NCBI GenBank assembly: GCA_046295975.1
Contig: JBKBMG010000028.1
Location: forward strand, 6,064 to 70,063
DNA: 64,000 nucleotides
Reading direction: 5' to 3'
Source of the DNA: UBA2357 sp046295975
Lineage (GTDB): Bacteria; Pseudomonadota; Gammaproteobacteria; Burkholderiales; Rhodocyclaceae
Under the pieces are notes generated by a model, which saw only the letters and a list, made by a program, of their open reading frames with translations, was not told the origin of the DNA and searched no databases. Each line of letters starts with the position of its first letter. The stretch's first letter is position 1. Below are positions 17,834-25,467 of the stretch, in pieces. A program made the translations under genes and the position numbers.

Positions 17834-18089
17834 CAGCGCAATCGTCGGGGGCGGTGGGTCCGGTGGCCGGGCCGGGGGGAACGAAGAAAATGGAGTGCAT
17901 TCAGGCTCCGAGGTTCCGGCGGACATCGTTTCCGGCCGATGTTTTTTGCCCCGGCGGCGCGCGATCCAGCCACCGCCGTCGTCCGCGCCCTGGCAGCCCA
18001 GACCTCCGACGATTGTTGAGGTGAATTCCTCCTTGCGGGTGAGTGAGTCTGCGGCGCGCCCCGCTGGCCAGGGCGCACTGCGGACAGGG

Positions 18090-18545
18090 TCAGCGCTCGG
18101 GCTCGGTCAGTTGGGCGACGCCCTGGCTGGTGTAGTGTGCAACGCACTCGCCGCCCACGCACATCAGACTGGTTATCTCCAGTTCGAGGTCCGCGCAGTT
18201 CGCGCCGGACAGGCTGTAGACCGGATAGTCTGCCGAGCCGCGCGCGGGTACGCCCATGGACACGGTCATCTGGTCATTGCTCAGTTCGGCGCTGTTGCGG
18301 CCGTCGCGCATGGCTACGCCCAGCATCAGGGTGACGCGTCGGTCCTGACGGTTGTCGGCCTTCCAGTGCAGCATGCACGAGGCTTCGCTCGCGCCCCCGT
18401 CCTCGCCACTGACCGAGATCATGAGATTGGCCTGCCGGCCGGCGTTGGCCCCGGACGCAGGGGGTGCAGGGTCGGCGGCTACGCCGCAACCGGCAAAAGC
18501 GAACATCATCGCTGCGGAACAGGCCGTCAGGATTCCTTTGGACAT
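18090..18545 (-). CDS. Small lipoprotein of unknown function
   Basis: A 151-residue predicted lipoprotein: MSKGILTACSAAMMFAFAGC has a lipobox (FAGC). The mature part has paired Cys (SCMLHW; NCADLELE; MCVGGEC) and no domain I recognise. The start at 18545 has GAGG nine bases upstream. An earlier ATG at 18560 overlaps the stop of the upstream VWA gene as ATGA but lacks a ribosome site. Last gene of a three-gene exported-protein cluster. Confidence 0.7.
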   Translation of the reverse strand: MSKGILTACSAAMMFAFAGCGVAADPAPPASGANAGRQANLMISVSGEDGGASEASCMLHWKADNRQDRRVTLMLGVAMRDGRNSAELSNDQMTVSMGVPARGSADYPVYSLSGANCADLELEITSLMCVGGECVAHYTSQGVAQLTEPER

Positions 18546-18556
18546 GTCATCAAGCC

Positions 18557-19681
18557 TCATTGGGAAACACCATTGTTCAAGACGGCGACTCGGGGTTCGG
18601 CATCGATGGCCGTGGTAGGCGAGTCCACCTCGCAACCTGGCGAGCCCACCGGATCGACAAAGTCTTCGTCGACGAACACCTTCACCCCTGGCTTGGCACC
18701 GGAGATGCAGTCGTGGCACACCTTCTGCCATGGCTCGCCGCTCTTCAGCCAGCACATGCCGTGCTCGGCCTGATAGCCCGGCACGGTGTAGGTGTAGGCG
18801 TCACACTGCGCTTCCGCCGCGCAGCGCGCCTGGCAGTCGCGCGCGTGCTGTCCGGGCTGCATCTCGAAGCGGTCGTAGTCCGATTCGTAGAGATCGACGC
18901 ATGGCATGTACCACTGGGTTTCGCTACGGTCGTCGACATCGTCTTCCGGCGCGGCCTCGGCGGTCTGCGCGACGGCGCGCAAGGCGCCGCTCAGTTCGCC
19001 CGCGTCGCGCGCCTCGATGTACTGGCCACCGGTGCTGCTGGCAAGGCATTGCAATTGCGTGCGCGCTTCGCCCTCGGGCAGATCGAAGCCGATCACGTGG
19101 GCGGTGAAGTCGATGCCTTGCGCAGCCAACTCATGGCCCAGGGCGCAGGGGTCGGCCTTGCAGGTCTCTTCGCCGTCACTGACCAGGATGACCGTGGCCT
19201 TGTGCTCCGTGTAGCGAAGCTGCTCGGCGGCCAGCCGCACCGATGCGGTGATCGGCGTCATGCCCACGGCGTTGAGTCCATGAACCATGCGACTGATCCC
19301 TTCCCGGTCGAACCCCTCCGCAGGGCGCAGAACCTCGATGTCGCCGCAGTCGCCGCGCCGGTTGTGGCCGTAGGCGATGAGGCCCAGCGATACCTCGGGG
19401 TTCCAGTCCGCCAGCATCGCGTCGACGGCGTCGCGTGCAATCTCGACCTTGCTGCGTCCGTCCACCTGCTGCCACATCGAGCCGGACGCATCGAGCACCA
19501 GAAACGCCTGCTCTCCGGTCGCCTGCACCGGCGCCGACAGCGTTGCCAGCAGACAAGCCGTGGCCAGCACGCCGGCACGAAGAGGGCCGAGACGAAGAGG
19601 GCCGAGACGAAGAGGGCCGAGACGAAGAGGGCCGCACGCGGCCCCGCCAAAACGCGCACCCATGTCGCGTCCGCCAATCAT
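18557..19681 (-). CDS. Exported VWA-PAN domain protein
   Basis: A 374-residue protein: an unusual N-terminus with pentapeptide repeats, a signal-type helix (GVLATACLLATLSAPVQA), a von Willebrand A domain with the metal site DASGSMW and a DGEETCKADPC motif, and a C-terminal PAN/Apple-like domain with six or more Cys (ARDCQARCAAEAQCDAYTY, MCWLKSGEPWQKVCHDC). VWA and PAN domains both bind proteins or carbohydrates, so an extracytoplasmic binding role is likely. The start at 19681 overlaps the stop of the upstream DUF3617 gene as ATGA; an in-frame ATG at 19663 is the alternative. Function unknown. Confidence 0.78.
   Translation of the reverse strand: MIGGRDMGARFGGAACGPLRLGPLRLGPLRLGPLRAGVLATACLLATLSAPVQATGEQAFLVLDASGSMWQQVDGRSKVEIARDAVDAMLADWNPEVSLGLIAYGHNRRGDCGDIEVLRPAEGFDREGISRMVHGLNAVGMTPITASVRLAAEQLRYTEHKATVILVSDGEETCKADPCALGHELAAQGIDFTAHVIGFDLPEGEARTQLQCLASSTGGQYIEARDAGELSGALRAVAQTAEAAPEDDVDDRSETQWYMPCVDLYESDYDRFEMQPGQHARDCQARCAAEAQCDAYTYTVPGYQAEHGMCWLKSGEPWQKVCHDCISGAKPGVKVFVDEDFVDPVGSPGCEVDSPTTAIDAEPRVAVLNNGVSQ
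19576..19635 (-). repeat. 15-bp tandem repeat (4 units) in the VWA gene signal region
   Basis: Four units of 15 bp (GACGAAGAGGGCCGA on the plus strand; the first and last units each differ by one base) lie head to tail. On the minus strand they encode repeated GPLRL pentapeptides directly before the signal helix. The unit length preserves the reading frame, so copy-number changes would lengthen or shorten the N-terminus without a frameshift. Confidence 0.9.
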
Positions 19682-20211
19682 GGTTTGTTGGCCAGGGCAC
19701 CGCAGTCGCTGGCCAGCCAACGGCTTTCGGTGCGGGTTTCGATCAGGCCGTCGGCGGTCTCGAGGCGGTTGCTGGCGGTGAAATGGGTGGGCGCATGCAG
19801 CGTGGTCTCGAAGCTGCCGCGGCCCGGTGGGTCGATGCAGGTGAGCGTTCCGCTCCAGCTCGTGCCGCTGCGCTTCACATTGGTGTAGGTGCAGCCGTCT
19901 TCCTCGCGACCTTCGTAAATCTGATCGGATGCCGCATCTTCCGGGCTGATGCAGATGCGTATCGCGCCGCCGTCGCCCAGCCCGATGCCCATGCCGGCCA
20001 TTTGTTGCTCGACCATGGCCCGTGCCTCGGGCGGGAGGCTGGCCATTTGCTCGCGCATCTGCGCCATTTGCGCCGCGATGTCGGGCTGACCCGGCATGTT
20101 CATCTCGGTCTGGAATTCCCACAGCCCTGGCCGGATCTCCTGCGCGTGAGCGGAAGGTGTGGCGCACATCGCCAGCACGGCCGCACTGCCGAGCCATCTT
20201 GAAAGTGTCAT
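19678..20211 (-). CDS. DUF3617-type exported protein
   Basis: A 177-residue protein with a signal peptide (MTLSRWLGSAAVLAMCATPSAHA). The mature N-terminus QEIRPGLWEFQTEMNMPGQP and the later paired Cys (RICISPEDA, DGCTYTNVKRSG, LTCIDPPG) match the DUF3617 pattern common in proteobacteria. Function is unknown; periplasmic. The start at 20211 is chosen because it begins the signal peptide. First gene of a three-gene cluster with stop/start overlaps. Confidence 0.8.
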   Translation of the reverse strand: MTLSRWLGSAAVLAMCATPSAHAQEIRPGLWEFQTEMNMPGQPDIAAQMAQMREQMASLPPEARAMVEQQMAGMGIGLGDGGAIRICISPEDAASDQIYEGREEDGCTYTNVKRSGTSWSGTLTCIDPPGRGSFETTLHAPTHFTASNRLETADGLIETRTESRWLASDCGALANKP

Positions 20212-20365
20212 CACTGGTCCTCTTGGTGAATGCGCGGTGGTGCGCAGGCGCTCGCCCCATTGCTGGGAATCGAATCGTTGCAATGCTAAGGTCATCGAAA
20301 CGCGAGTGCTTGGGGTAGACGGCACAGATCCGGCCTGTGCGGCACCCGCGAGCCGGAAACGGTAC

Positions 20366-21367
20366 TCACTCGGAGCGGCTTGCGTTGTCCGACCCCGACT
20401 CCGGCCACGGCCCTGCCGTGCCCGCCGTCGCCCGCGCCTCGGACGGCGTCATGCCGAAACGGGCGCGAAAGATGTGGTTGAACCAGGAAAGATCGCCAAA
20501 ACCCACCGACAGCGCGATTTCGCTGATCGTCATCCGCCGGAATGGCCCGTCCTGCAGCCGCAACCGAGCCAGCGCCAGCCGTTGGCTGGCCACATGATTG
20601 CGAAACGTGGTCTGCTCGTCGGCAAACAACGCGCGCAGATAGCGCGTGGAGATGCCGCAGCGCGCCGCAACGGCATCCGGCGAGAGTTCGGGATCGGTCA
20701 GCTGCGCATCGATCTGCTGCTTGACCGCCCACAGGCGCGCGGCGCGCAGCCCCCGCCCCGCCGCCTCGTCCCGCGCGTCGTTGCGCGCGCCCAGCGCCAG
20801 CACCGCCAGATCACACAGGTGCTGGCTGCACATCGCCAGTGCTTCGGGCGCGAGATGCTTCGCTTCCAGCGTGAGACTGTGGGCGTAGGACTGAAACAGG
20901 CGCCAATGCGCATCCAGTGGCAAGCACTTGCGCAATCGTGCATCGAGCCCACCGGACGCCGCCAGCCGCTCGCGCGGAATCGACACATACATCAGGTCGG
21001 TGCGTGGCGCCTCGAACACATCCACGCCGCCAACACTGGTCGGGTCGATGTATACGCTGCCCGGCCGGCAGATTACCTCCCGCCCGCCTTGCTGGCGCAT
21101 GCGGAACTGCCCGGTGAGGGGAATGTGGATCAACACGTTGTCGCCCGTGTCGTAGGCGTGGCGGGCGGTGCGCACCGTCGTTGCCGTGGTCCAGGTGGTG
21201 TTGCTGATCTGCAGCGCCGGCAGCAGATGCAGGCGCAGCGTGGATTCGAACGGCTGGTCCGCGTCCGGAGTGATGTCCAGTTTGCACATCTGCGCCGCTG
21301 CGTCGCGAAACGCCAGCACGCGCTGCCGGGGAAGGAAATCCCTGCTGTCGATCTGAAAAACGTCCAT
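20366..21367 (-). CDS. AraC-family transcriptional regulator
   Basis: A 333-residue regulator with an N-terminal AraC-binding-like domain (IHIPLTGQFRMRQQGG, CRPGSVYIDP) and a C-terminal double helix-turn-helix (VAARCGISTRYLRALFADE; ISEIALSVGFGDLSWFNHIFRARFGMTPSEAR). Such N-terminal domains sense small molecules; the ligand is not predictable. The likely start is ATG 21367 (MDVFQIDS). The sequence around this start and the region upstream recur as a diverged copy at 22644-22790, next to the LOG gene. Confidence 0.88.
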   Translation of the reverse strand: MDVFQIDSRDFLPRQRVLAFRDAAAQMCKLDITPDADQPFESTLRLHLLPALQISNTTWTTATTVRTARHAYDTGDNVLIHIPLTGQFRMRQQGGREVICRPGSVYIDPTSVGGVDVFEAPRTDLMYVSIPRERLAASGGLDARLRKCLPLDAHWRLFQSYAHSLTLEAKHLAPEALAMCSQHLCDLAVLALGARNDARDEAAGRGLRAARLWAVKQQIDAQLTDPELSPDAVAARCGISTRYLRALFADEQTTFRNHVASQRLALARLRLQDGPFRRMTISEIALSVGFGDLSWFNHIFRARFGMTPSEARATAGTAGPWPESGSDNASRSE

Positions 21368-21507
21368 CTGTATGGCGCCGGGCACGTATTCGTGCTTCGA
21401 TGCTACACCACAAGCGAGTGGTGATTGAGCGTGTGATTCAGGTGCGAGTATCGAAGACGGCAATGAGGAGTGTTTGTGCGTCCTGCGGTTCCAGCCCCGG
21501 TCGGGTC
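21362..21507. repeat. Duplicated araC-LOG intergenic segment, copy A
   Basis: About 145 bp aligning by eye at roughly 80% with 22644-22790. It includes the first codons of the AraC gene, the whole intergenic spacer (ACCACAAGCGAG...), and the first ~35 bases of a LOG gene (CAATGAGGAGTGTTTGTG, CGGTTCCAGCCCCGGTCGGG) that here breaks off at about 21507. Confidence 0.85.
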
Positions 21508-21816
21508 ACCAACATGTCCTAGCACGCGGTTCTCGTGTCCGCTTCGCCACACCGGCGGCGGGTTCGCTCACGAAACAGCTTTCGGATGTAATTGGCCAGA
21601 AAGTGCACACGACCCAACTTCCGTTCGGGCTGAGCGAAGTCGAAGCCCGTTCGAAGGCACTGCCATCAAGTGCCCTTCGACAGGCTCAGGGCGAACGGAG
21701 TACCCGCTTCCCGCGTCTGCTCTGCCACGCCGCGGGGGGCTTGCTTCGCTCAGGGCGAACGGCTGTGGTTGTTTCAAAGACTCGCTTTGCCATACCTTCG
21801 GCGGGACTTGCTTCGC
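21368..21816. other. Repeat-filled region downstream of the orphan gene
   Basis: 449 bp without a supported gene. It holds the truncated duplicate of the araC-LOG spacer (21362-21507) followed by complete and partial REP-like elements (21621-21829). Reading frames here are by-products of the repeats. Confidence 0.7.
21621..21762 (+). repeat. Complete dispersed REP-like element (copy 2)
   Basis: A 142-bp unit bounded by CCGTTCGGGCTGAGC and GCTCAGGGCGAACGG, which are nearly inverted repeats, with an internal pair TCGAAGCCCGTTCGAAGG / CCTTCGACAGGCTCAGG. It is almost identical to 33304-33446. A further half copy ending in CAGAACGAACGG lies at about 21795-21829. Confidence 0.85.
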
Positions 21817-22611
21817 TCAGAACGAACGGTCGACTTCATCCTGAAGCCTGAAGATGTCTATCACGGCTCCGCCCGCGACTGCGGGAGCAATATGTTGTTG
21901 TGTGGGTGGCGTACTCGAGTTTGCCGCTACCAGTTTGAACTGGTTGGCCATGTCAGGGTTGCCACACATTCCATAGACCCAGTATTGCTCGATACGACGG
22001 ATGCCATCGTTGTACCTTCCGCCCACTGCCCGCCGGCCCGCAATGTCGCTGTCAGTGGGGGGGCGATCCAATTTCAAGTCGTAAAGCTCAACCAAAGGAG
22101 CTGTGTTGCCATGTTCGACTTGATGAACGTAAAAAGCATAATAGTGGTTGTCGAGCTTATAAGAGAGGATGTCCCCGGCGCGACAGAGCGTCATGGTCTT
22201 TGAGACGGGAGGGCGTCTCTTCAGGGGGATAGGTGGGCTGTTGAGCAGCGCCTTGGCTTGCTCGGTGTGATGGAAGAAATAGTCGCTGAGTGCCACGGCC
22301 TTGTTGAGTTTGTCTATGCCCGATAGTGCACGTTCTGTGCACCTACGATCAGCGAACCCATACTTGTGCAACGTGGTTGCAGCGACAACCCATGCGGTAT
22401 CCCGATAGCCTGCCGTGACCTCGTCGTTGGACGCTTTGAATACACAGTTCCAGCGACGAAAGAAGTACTTTAGTACTTCGTGCTGAACGTCCTGGTGAGG
22501 CACTGGTTCAGGACCGAGCATTATCCAGCTCGTCAGCATCGAAACGTCATGAATCATTGCTTGGGCGAGCGGTCTGGCTGCCAAGTGATCCAGTAGTTGT
22601 TTGTGATTCAT
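21817..22611 (-). CDS. Orphan protein of unknown function, weakly Imm26-like C-terminus
   Basis: A 264-residue protein I do not recognise. Composition and codon use are visibly lower in GC than all neighbours. The N-terminal half is helical in appearance. The second half holds CRAGDILSYKLDNHYYAFYV followed by LVELYDLKL, a pattern that recalls immunity proteins of the Imm26 type, but the match is weak. The stop codon is supplied by a REP-like repeat, so the native C-terminus may be lost. The start ATG (22611) overlaps the stop of a 13-codon leader as ATGA. The gene lies between two copies of a duplicated araC-LOG spacer, which points to acquisition by insertion. No toxin gene is adjacent. Confidence 0.6.
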   Translation of the reverse strand: MNHKQLLDHLAARPLAQAMIHDVSMLTSWIMLGPEPVPHQDVQHEVLKYFFRRWNCVFKASNDEVTAGYRDTAWVVAATTLHKYGFADRRCTERALSGIDKLNKAVALSDYFFHHTEQAKALLNSPPIPLKRRPPVSKTMTLCRAGDILSYKLDNHYYAFYVHQVEHGNTAPLVELYDLKLDRPPTDSDIAGRRAVGGRYNDGIRRIEQYWVYGMCGNPDMANQFKLVAANSSTPPTQQHIAPAVAGGAVIDIFRLQDEVDRSF

Positions 22612-22649
22612 CCTGTGCCTGTCCCGCGGTCGGTTGGAAAATAGTCCAT
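22608..22649 (-). CDS. 13-codon leader ORF from the duplicated AraC start
   Basis: Reads MDYFPTDRGTGTG and stops at TGA 22608-22610, overlapping the ATG of the orphan gene (ATGA). The first codons match the AraC gene start (MDVFQIDS) because this is copy B of the duplication. It may be translated from the copied AraC initiation region and couple translation to the orphan gene; that is inference. Confidence 0.45.
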   Translation of the reverse strand: MDYFPTDRGTGTG

Positions 22650-22790
22650 CGCTAATGGCGTCGGGCACGATATCCTGAGTGGATCCTACACCGCAAGCGG
22701 GAGGCCGCTGGGTATCTGTTTCAGGAGTGAGTATCGATGACGGCAATGAAGAGTGTTTGTGTGTACTGCGGTTCCAGCCCCGGTCGGGTC
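22644..22790. repeat. Duplicated araC-LOG intergenic segment, copy B
   Basis: Partner of 21362-21507. It contains a remnant of the AraC start (minus strand), the spacer and the beginning of the intact LOG gene (plus strand). In copy A the LOG side is broken; in copy B the AraC side is broken. Confidence 0.85.
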
Positions 22791-23327
22791 GAAGCCTATG
22801 CCGAGGCGGCGCGGGCATTGGCTGCCGCGCTGGTCGGGCGCGGCCTGCGCCTCGTTTATGGCGGCGCCCAGGTCGGCATCATGGGGGTGGTGGCCGACGA
22901 GGTCTTGAGGCTGGGCGGCGAGGCGGTCGGTGTGATCCCGGAGGCGCTCATGCGCAAGGAACTGGCTCACCCCGGGCTCACCGAGCTGCATGTCACCGCT
23001 TCGATGCACGAGCGCAAGACCTTGATGGCCGACCTGGCCGATGGCTTTGTTGCGCTGCCCGGCGGCGTAGGCACCCTGGAGGAAATCTTCGAAGTCTGGA
23101 CCTGGGCTCAGCTCGGCTTTCACGCCAAGCCTTGCGGTCTGCTCAATGCCGAGGGCTACTACGACGCGCTGATCGCCTTCCTCGACCACACCCGCGACGA
23201 AGGCTTCGTACGCCCCGCCCACCGCGGCATGCTCATCGTCGAGTCCGAGCCGATCCGCCTGCTGGATCGCTTCGCCGCTTACGAGCAGCCGCCTACACCG
23301 AAATGGGTGGGACGCGGGGAAACCTGA
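22737..23327 (+). CDS. LOG family protein (cytokinin riboside phosphoribohydrolase type)
   Basis: A 196-residue Rossmann-like protein of the LOG/TIGR00730 family. It starts VCVYCGSSPG, has YGGAQVGIMGVVAD, and the catalytic PGGVGTLEE motif near residue 110 preceded by MHERKTLM. LOG enzymes release ribose 5-phosphate from nucleoside 5'-monophosphates; bacterial members often act in nucleotide salvage. The start may be 22737 or the ATG at 22746. The first ~45 bases also occur as a broken copy at 21462-21507. Confidence 0.92.
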   Translation: MTAMKSVCVYCGSSPGRVEAYAEAARALAAALVGRGLRLVYGGAQVGIMGVVADEVLRLGGEAVGVIPEALMRKELAHPGLTELHVTASMHERKTLMADLADGFVALPGGVGTLEEIFEVWTWAQLGFHAKPCGLLNAEGYYDALIAFLDHTRDEGFVRPAHRGMLIVESEPIRLLDRFAAYEQPPTPKWVGRGET

Positions 23328-23354
23328 GCGTCGCCGTGGGGTGGGTGTTGCGCT

Positions 23355-23990
23355 TCAGGTGCCGGCGAACCCGGTGATCAGTGCCCAGGCGCCGAAACCC
23401 CCAAGTACCGCTGCCGATGCCCGGTTGATCCAGGTCAGGTGGGTGGGGCTCAGATGTCGGGCACCGCGCGCGGCGATGCCGGCGAGCAGGCTCCACCACA
23501 GCGCGGAGCCGAGAAACACGCCGGTCACCAGGATGAGCGCGTCTTGCGCCTGCCCCTGAGCCAGGCCCAGGCCGGCGAAAATTGCGGCGAAGGAAAGAAT
23601 GGTCATCGGGTTGGTGGCGGTGAGCGCGAAGGTGCTCAGATAGCCGCGCCAATGGGTCGAGCGGCCTCCGGCGCGGGCGTCCGGGGTGGGGCCGGGCGCG
23701 GTGGGGGCCGGGGACACCTGTGCCGAGCGCCAGGTCTGCCAACCGAGCCACAGCAGGAACAGGCCGCCCGCCAGCTTCAATCCGCCGGCCTGTTCGATCA
23801 GCAGGGCGGTGACCGCGCCCAGCCCGAGCGCACCGACCAGGCCATACAGGGCGTCGGCGGTGGCCGCACCCAGGCCAGCGGTAAAGGCGGGCCAGAACCC
23901 GTGCGCAAGACCCTTGCGCAGGCAGAGCAGGCCGATCGGGCCGACCGGGGCGGCGATCGACAAGCCGATCAACATTCCCTTGAGCAGCAT
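23355..23990 (-). CDS. LysE family amino-acid exporter
   Basis: A 211-residue inner-membrane protein with about six hydrophobic segments. The N-terminus (LIGLSIAAPVGPIGLLCLRKGL) and TNPMTILSFAAIF are typical of the LysE/RhtB family, which exports amino acids. A middle linker rich in Pro and Ala (SPAPTAPGPTPDARAGG) separates two halves. The gene is divergent from an Lrp/AsnC regulator across a 136-bp spacer with a clear inverted repeat, which suggests control by that regulator. The substrate is not predictable. Confidence 0.9.
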   Translation of the reverse strand: MLLKGMLIGLSIAAPVGPIGLLCLRKGLAHGFWPAFTAGLGAATADALYGLVGALGLGAVTALLIEQAGGLKLAGGLFLLWLGWQTWRSAQVSPAPTAPGPTPDARAGGRSTHWRGYLSTFALTATNPMTILSFAAIFAGLGLAQGQAQDALILVTGVFLGSALWWSLLAGIAARGARHLSPTHLTWINRASAAVLGGFGAWALITGFAGT

Positions 23991-24051
23991 TGCGTTATCC
24001 TCGCGACGTGACCGGGTCATTGTCCCGGACCACCATCCGGCGGCCCATGGC

Positions 24052-24087
24052 GATTCGAAGCTTGTGCTGCCGTCCGGCCTTCGAATC
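24052..24087. promoter_or_regulatory. Inverted-repeat operator between lysE-type and lrp-type genes
   Basis: GATTCGAAG (24052-24060) and CTTCGAATC (24079-24087) form a perfect 9-bp inverted repeat around 18 bp; a third partial CCGAATC occurs near 24102. The location in the divergent spacer fits a binding site for the Lrp-type protein at 24127. Confidence 0.6.
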
Positions 24088-24126
24088 CGTTTTTCTTGCC
24101 GTCCGAATCTTGCGGAGTGCCAAAGC

Positions 24127-24597
24127 ATGTCCGGTTCCACGACCCGCCTGGATCGCCTCAATCGTCGTCTGCTCGCCGAGTTGCAGCAGGATGCCCGCCT
24201 GTCGCTGGCAGAACTGGGGCGCAGGGTGGGGCTGTCCACTCCAGCGGTGACGGAGCGCATGAAGCGGCTGGAATCGCAGGGCGTGATCCGCGCCTATCGT
24301 GCCGAACTGGATGCGCACAGCATGGGCTATCCGGTGACGGCCTTCGTGCGCTTGTACATTCCGCCCGATGTCTATCCGAAGGTGGAGGCGCTGCTCGCGA
24401 GTTGGCCGGAAGTGCGGGAGGCACATCATGTCACCGGGGATGCCGCATTCGTGCTCAAGGTGGTCACCCGCTCGCTTGCCGATCTGGAAGCCTTGCTGGC
24501 GCGGTTCACGCCGTTCGGCCGTAGCGAGACTTCGGTGGTGTTGTCGACCCGGCTCGCGCCGCGTCCGCTACCGGTGGAGGGCGGCGAGGAGGCATGA
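24127..24597 (+). CDS. Lrp/AsnC family transcriptional regulator
   Basis: A 156-residue regulator: N-terminal helix-turn-helix (DARLSLAELGRRVGLSTPAVTERMKRLESQG) and a C-terminal RAM effector domain (HHVTGDAAFVLKVVTRSLADLEALL). Such proteins sense amino acids and often control adjacent exporters; the divergent LysE gene is the evident target. The start at 24127 gives a standard N-terminus (MSGSTTRLDRLNRRLL). Confidence 0.92.
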   Translation: MSGSTTRLDRLNRRLLAELQQDARLSLAELGRRVGLSTPAVTERMKRLESQGVIRAYRAELDAHSMGYPVTAFVRLYIPPDVYPKVEALLASWPEVREAHHVTGDAAFVLKVVTRSLADLEALLARFTPFGRSETSVVLSTRLAPRPLPVEGGEEA

Positions 24598-24632
24598 TGG
24601 TCTGGGGCGTGCGGCCCCGACCCGCGACCGGG

Positions 24633-25220
24633 TCAGCGAACCGGGGGCGGTGTGGTCGGGAGATCCGCGGGCGTATCCACGTCGCGCACGACGCCGGGAG
24701 ACGGGCTGGGCAGCAGCCGTATGTCGGTGTCTTGGAGCAGTGCGCGTGCACCCAGATCGCCTGCTAGCGCGGTCAGTCGCTCGAACCAGGCGGCGCCGAA
24801 GCCGACCGGATGGCCGCGCCGGCCTTCGAAGCTGGGTGCGGCAACGCGCTGTGGATGATCGAGCGCGGCGGCGACGGCGACGACGCTTGCCGGCTCCAGC
24901 CAGGGCATGTCGCCCAGGCCCACCACCCAGCCGGTGGCCTGGTGGCTGGCGCGGACCGCGGCTGCCAGCGCATGGCCCATGCCGTCGGCCGCCTCGACGC
25001 ATTCCAGCACCTCGCAGCCGGCGTCGCTCAGGCAGGCGGTGCGCGCTGTCAGGCCCGGGCGCACCACCGCCAGCGGGCGAGGCAGCGCCTCGGCCAGCGC
25101 GCGTGCCGAGTGCCACAGCAGCGGCCGGCCGTCGGCAAGCGGGGCAAGCAGCTTGTCGTGCAACCCGTGAGCGTCGAAGCGGCGACCGAAGCCGGCGGCG
25201 AGCAGGATGCCGCGGATCAT
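24633..25220 (-). CDS. mocA: Molybdenum cofactor nucleotidyltransferase (MocA-like)
   Basis: A 195-residue MobA/MocA-fold protein. The N-terminus IRGILLAAGFGRRF is the nucleotide-binding loop, D-K-L appears in LHDKLLAPL, and GLGDMPWL holds the metal-binding Asp. MocA adds CMP to molybdopterin, making the cytosine dinucleotide form used by hydroxylases such as IorAB. It follows xdhC on the same strand. A 235-bp MITE now sits exactly before its ATG: the 5-bp target duplication regenerates the ATG, and the element's terminal repeat offers GAGG eight bases upstream. Confidence 0.85.
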   Translation of the reverse strand: MIRGILLAAGFGRRFDAHGLHDKLLAPLADGRPLLWHSARALAEALPRPLAVVRPGLTARTACLSDAGCEVLECVEAADGMGHALAAAVRASHQATGWVVGLGDMPWLEPASVVAVAAALDHPQRVAAPSFEGRRGHPVGFGAAWFERLTALAGDLGARALLQDTDIRLLPSPSPGVVRDVDTPADLPTTPPPVR

Positions 25221-25455
25221 CCTAGAAACCTCAGTTGGACGTGTCCGAGTGTGCGTCTGGGGCGTCGTCTGGCAAGGCACGACGACGCGGCATGGTTGTT
25301 CCCTGCAAGGAGGCGCAACGCAGCCAGGCGGCGCACCAGGCGTGCAATCGGGCGCGTAGCGGACTCACCCATTGGGTGACCGTAGTCGAAGCTGTGTACC
25401 CCACGCTTTGTAAGGCACTCAAGATCATGGAGAGCGGTCAACTGAGGTTTCTAGG
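25221..25455. mobile_element. MITE with 17-bp terminal inverted repeats
   Basis: Perfect inverted repeats CCTAGAAACCTCAGTTG (25221-25237) and CAACTGAGGTTTCTAGG (25439-25455) bound a 235-bp element with no convincing coding capacity. The flanks carry a 5-bp direct repeat ATCAT (25216-25220 and 25456-25460), the expected target-site duplication. Removing the element and one duplicate restores xdhC stop, seven bases, then mocA ATG. It looks like a non-autonomous derivative of an unidentified insertion sequence. Confidence 0.9.
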
Positions 25456-25467
25456 ATCATACCGGAC

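Noticed and set aside
21474..21851. Open frames through the REP-like repeats
   Set aside because: They only reflect stop-poor repeat sequence and a broken LOG start.
25231..25441. Small protein encoded inside the MITE
   Set aside because: Frames of 65-74 codons exist on the minus strand but have no ribosome site of note and no family likeness; the element looks non-coding.
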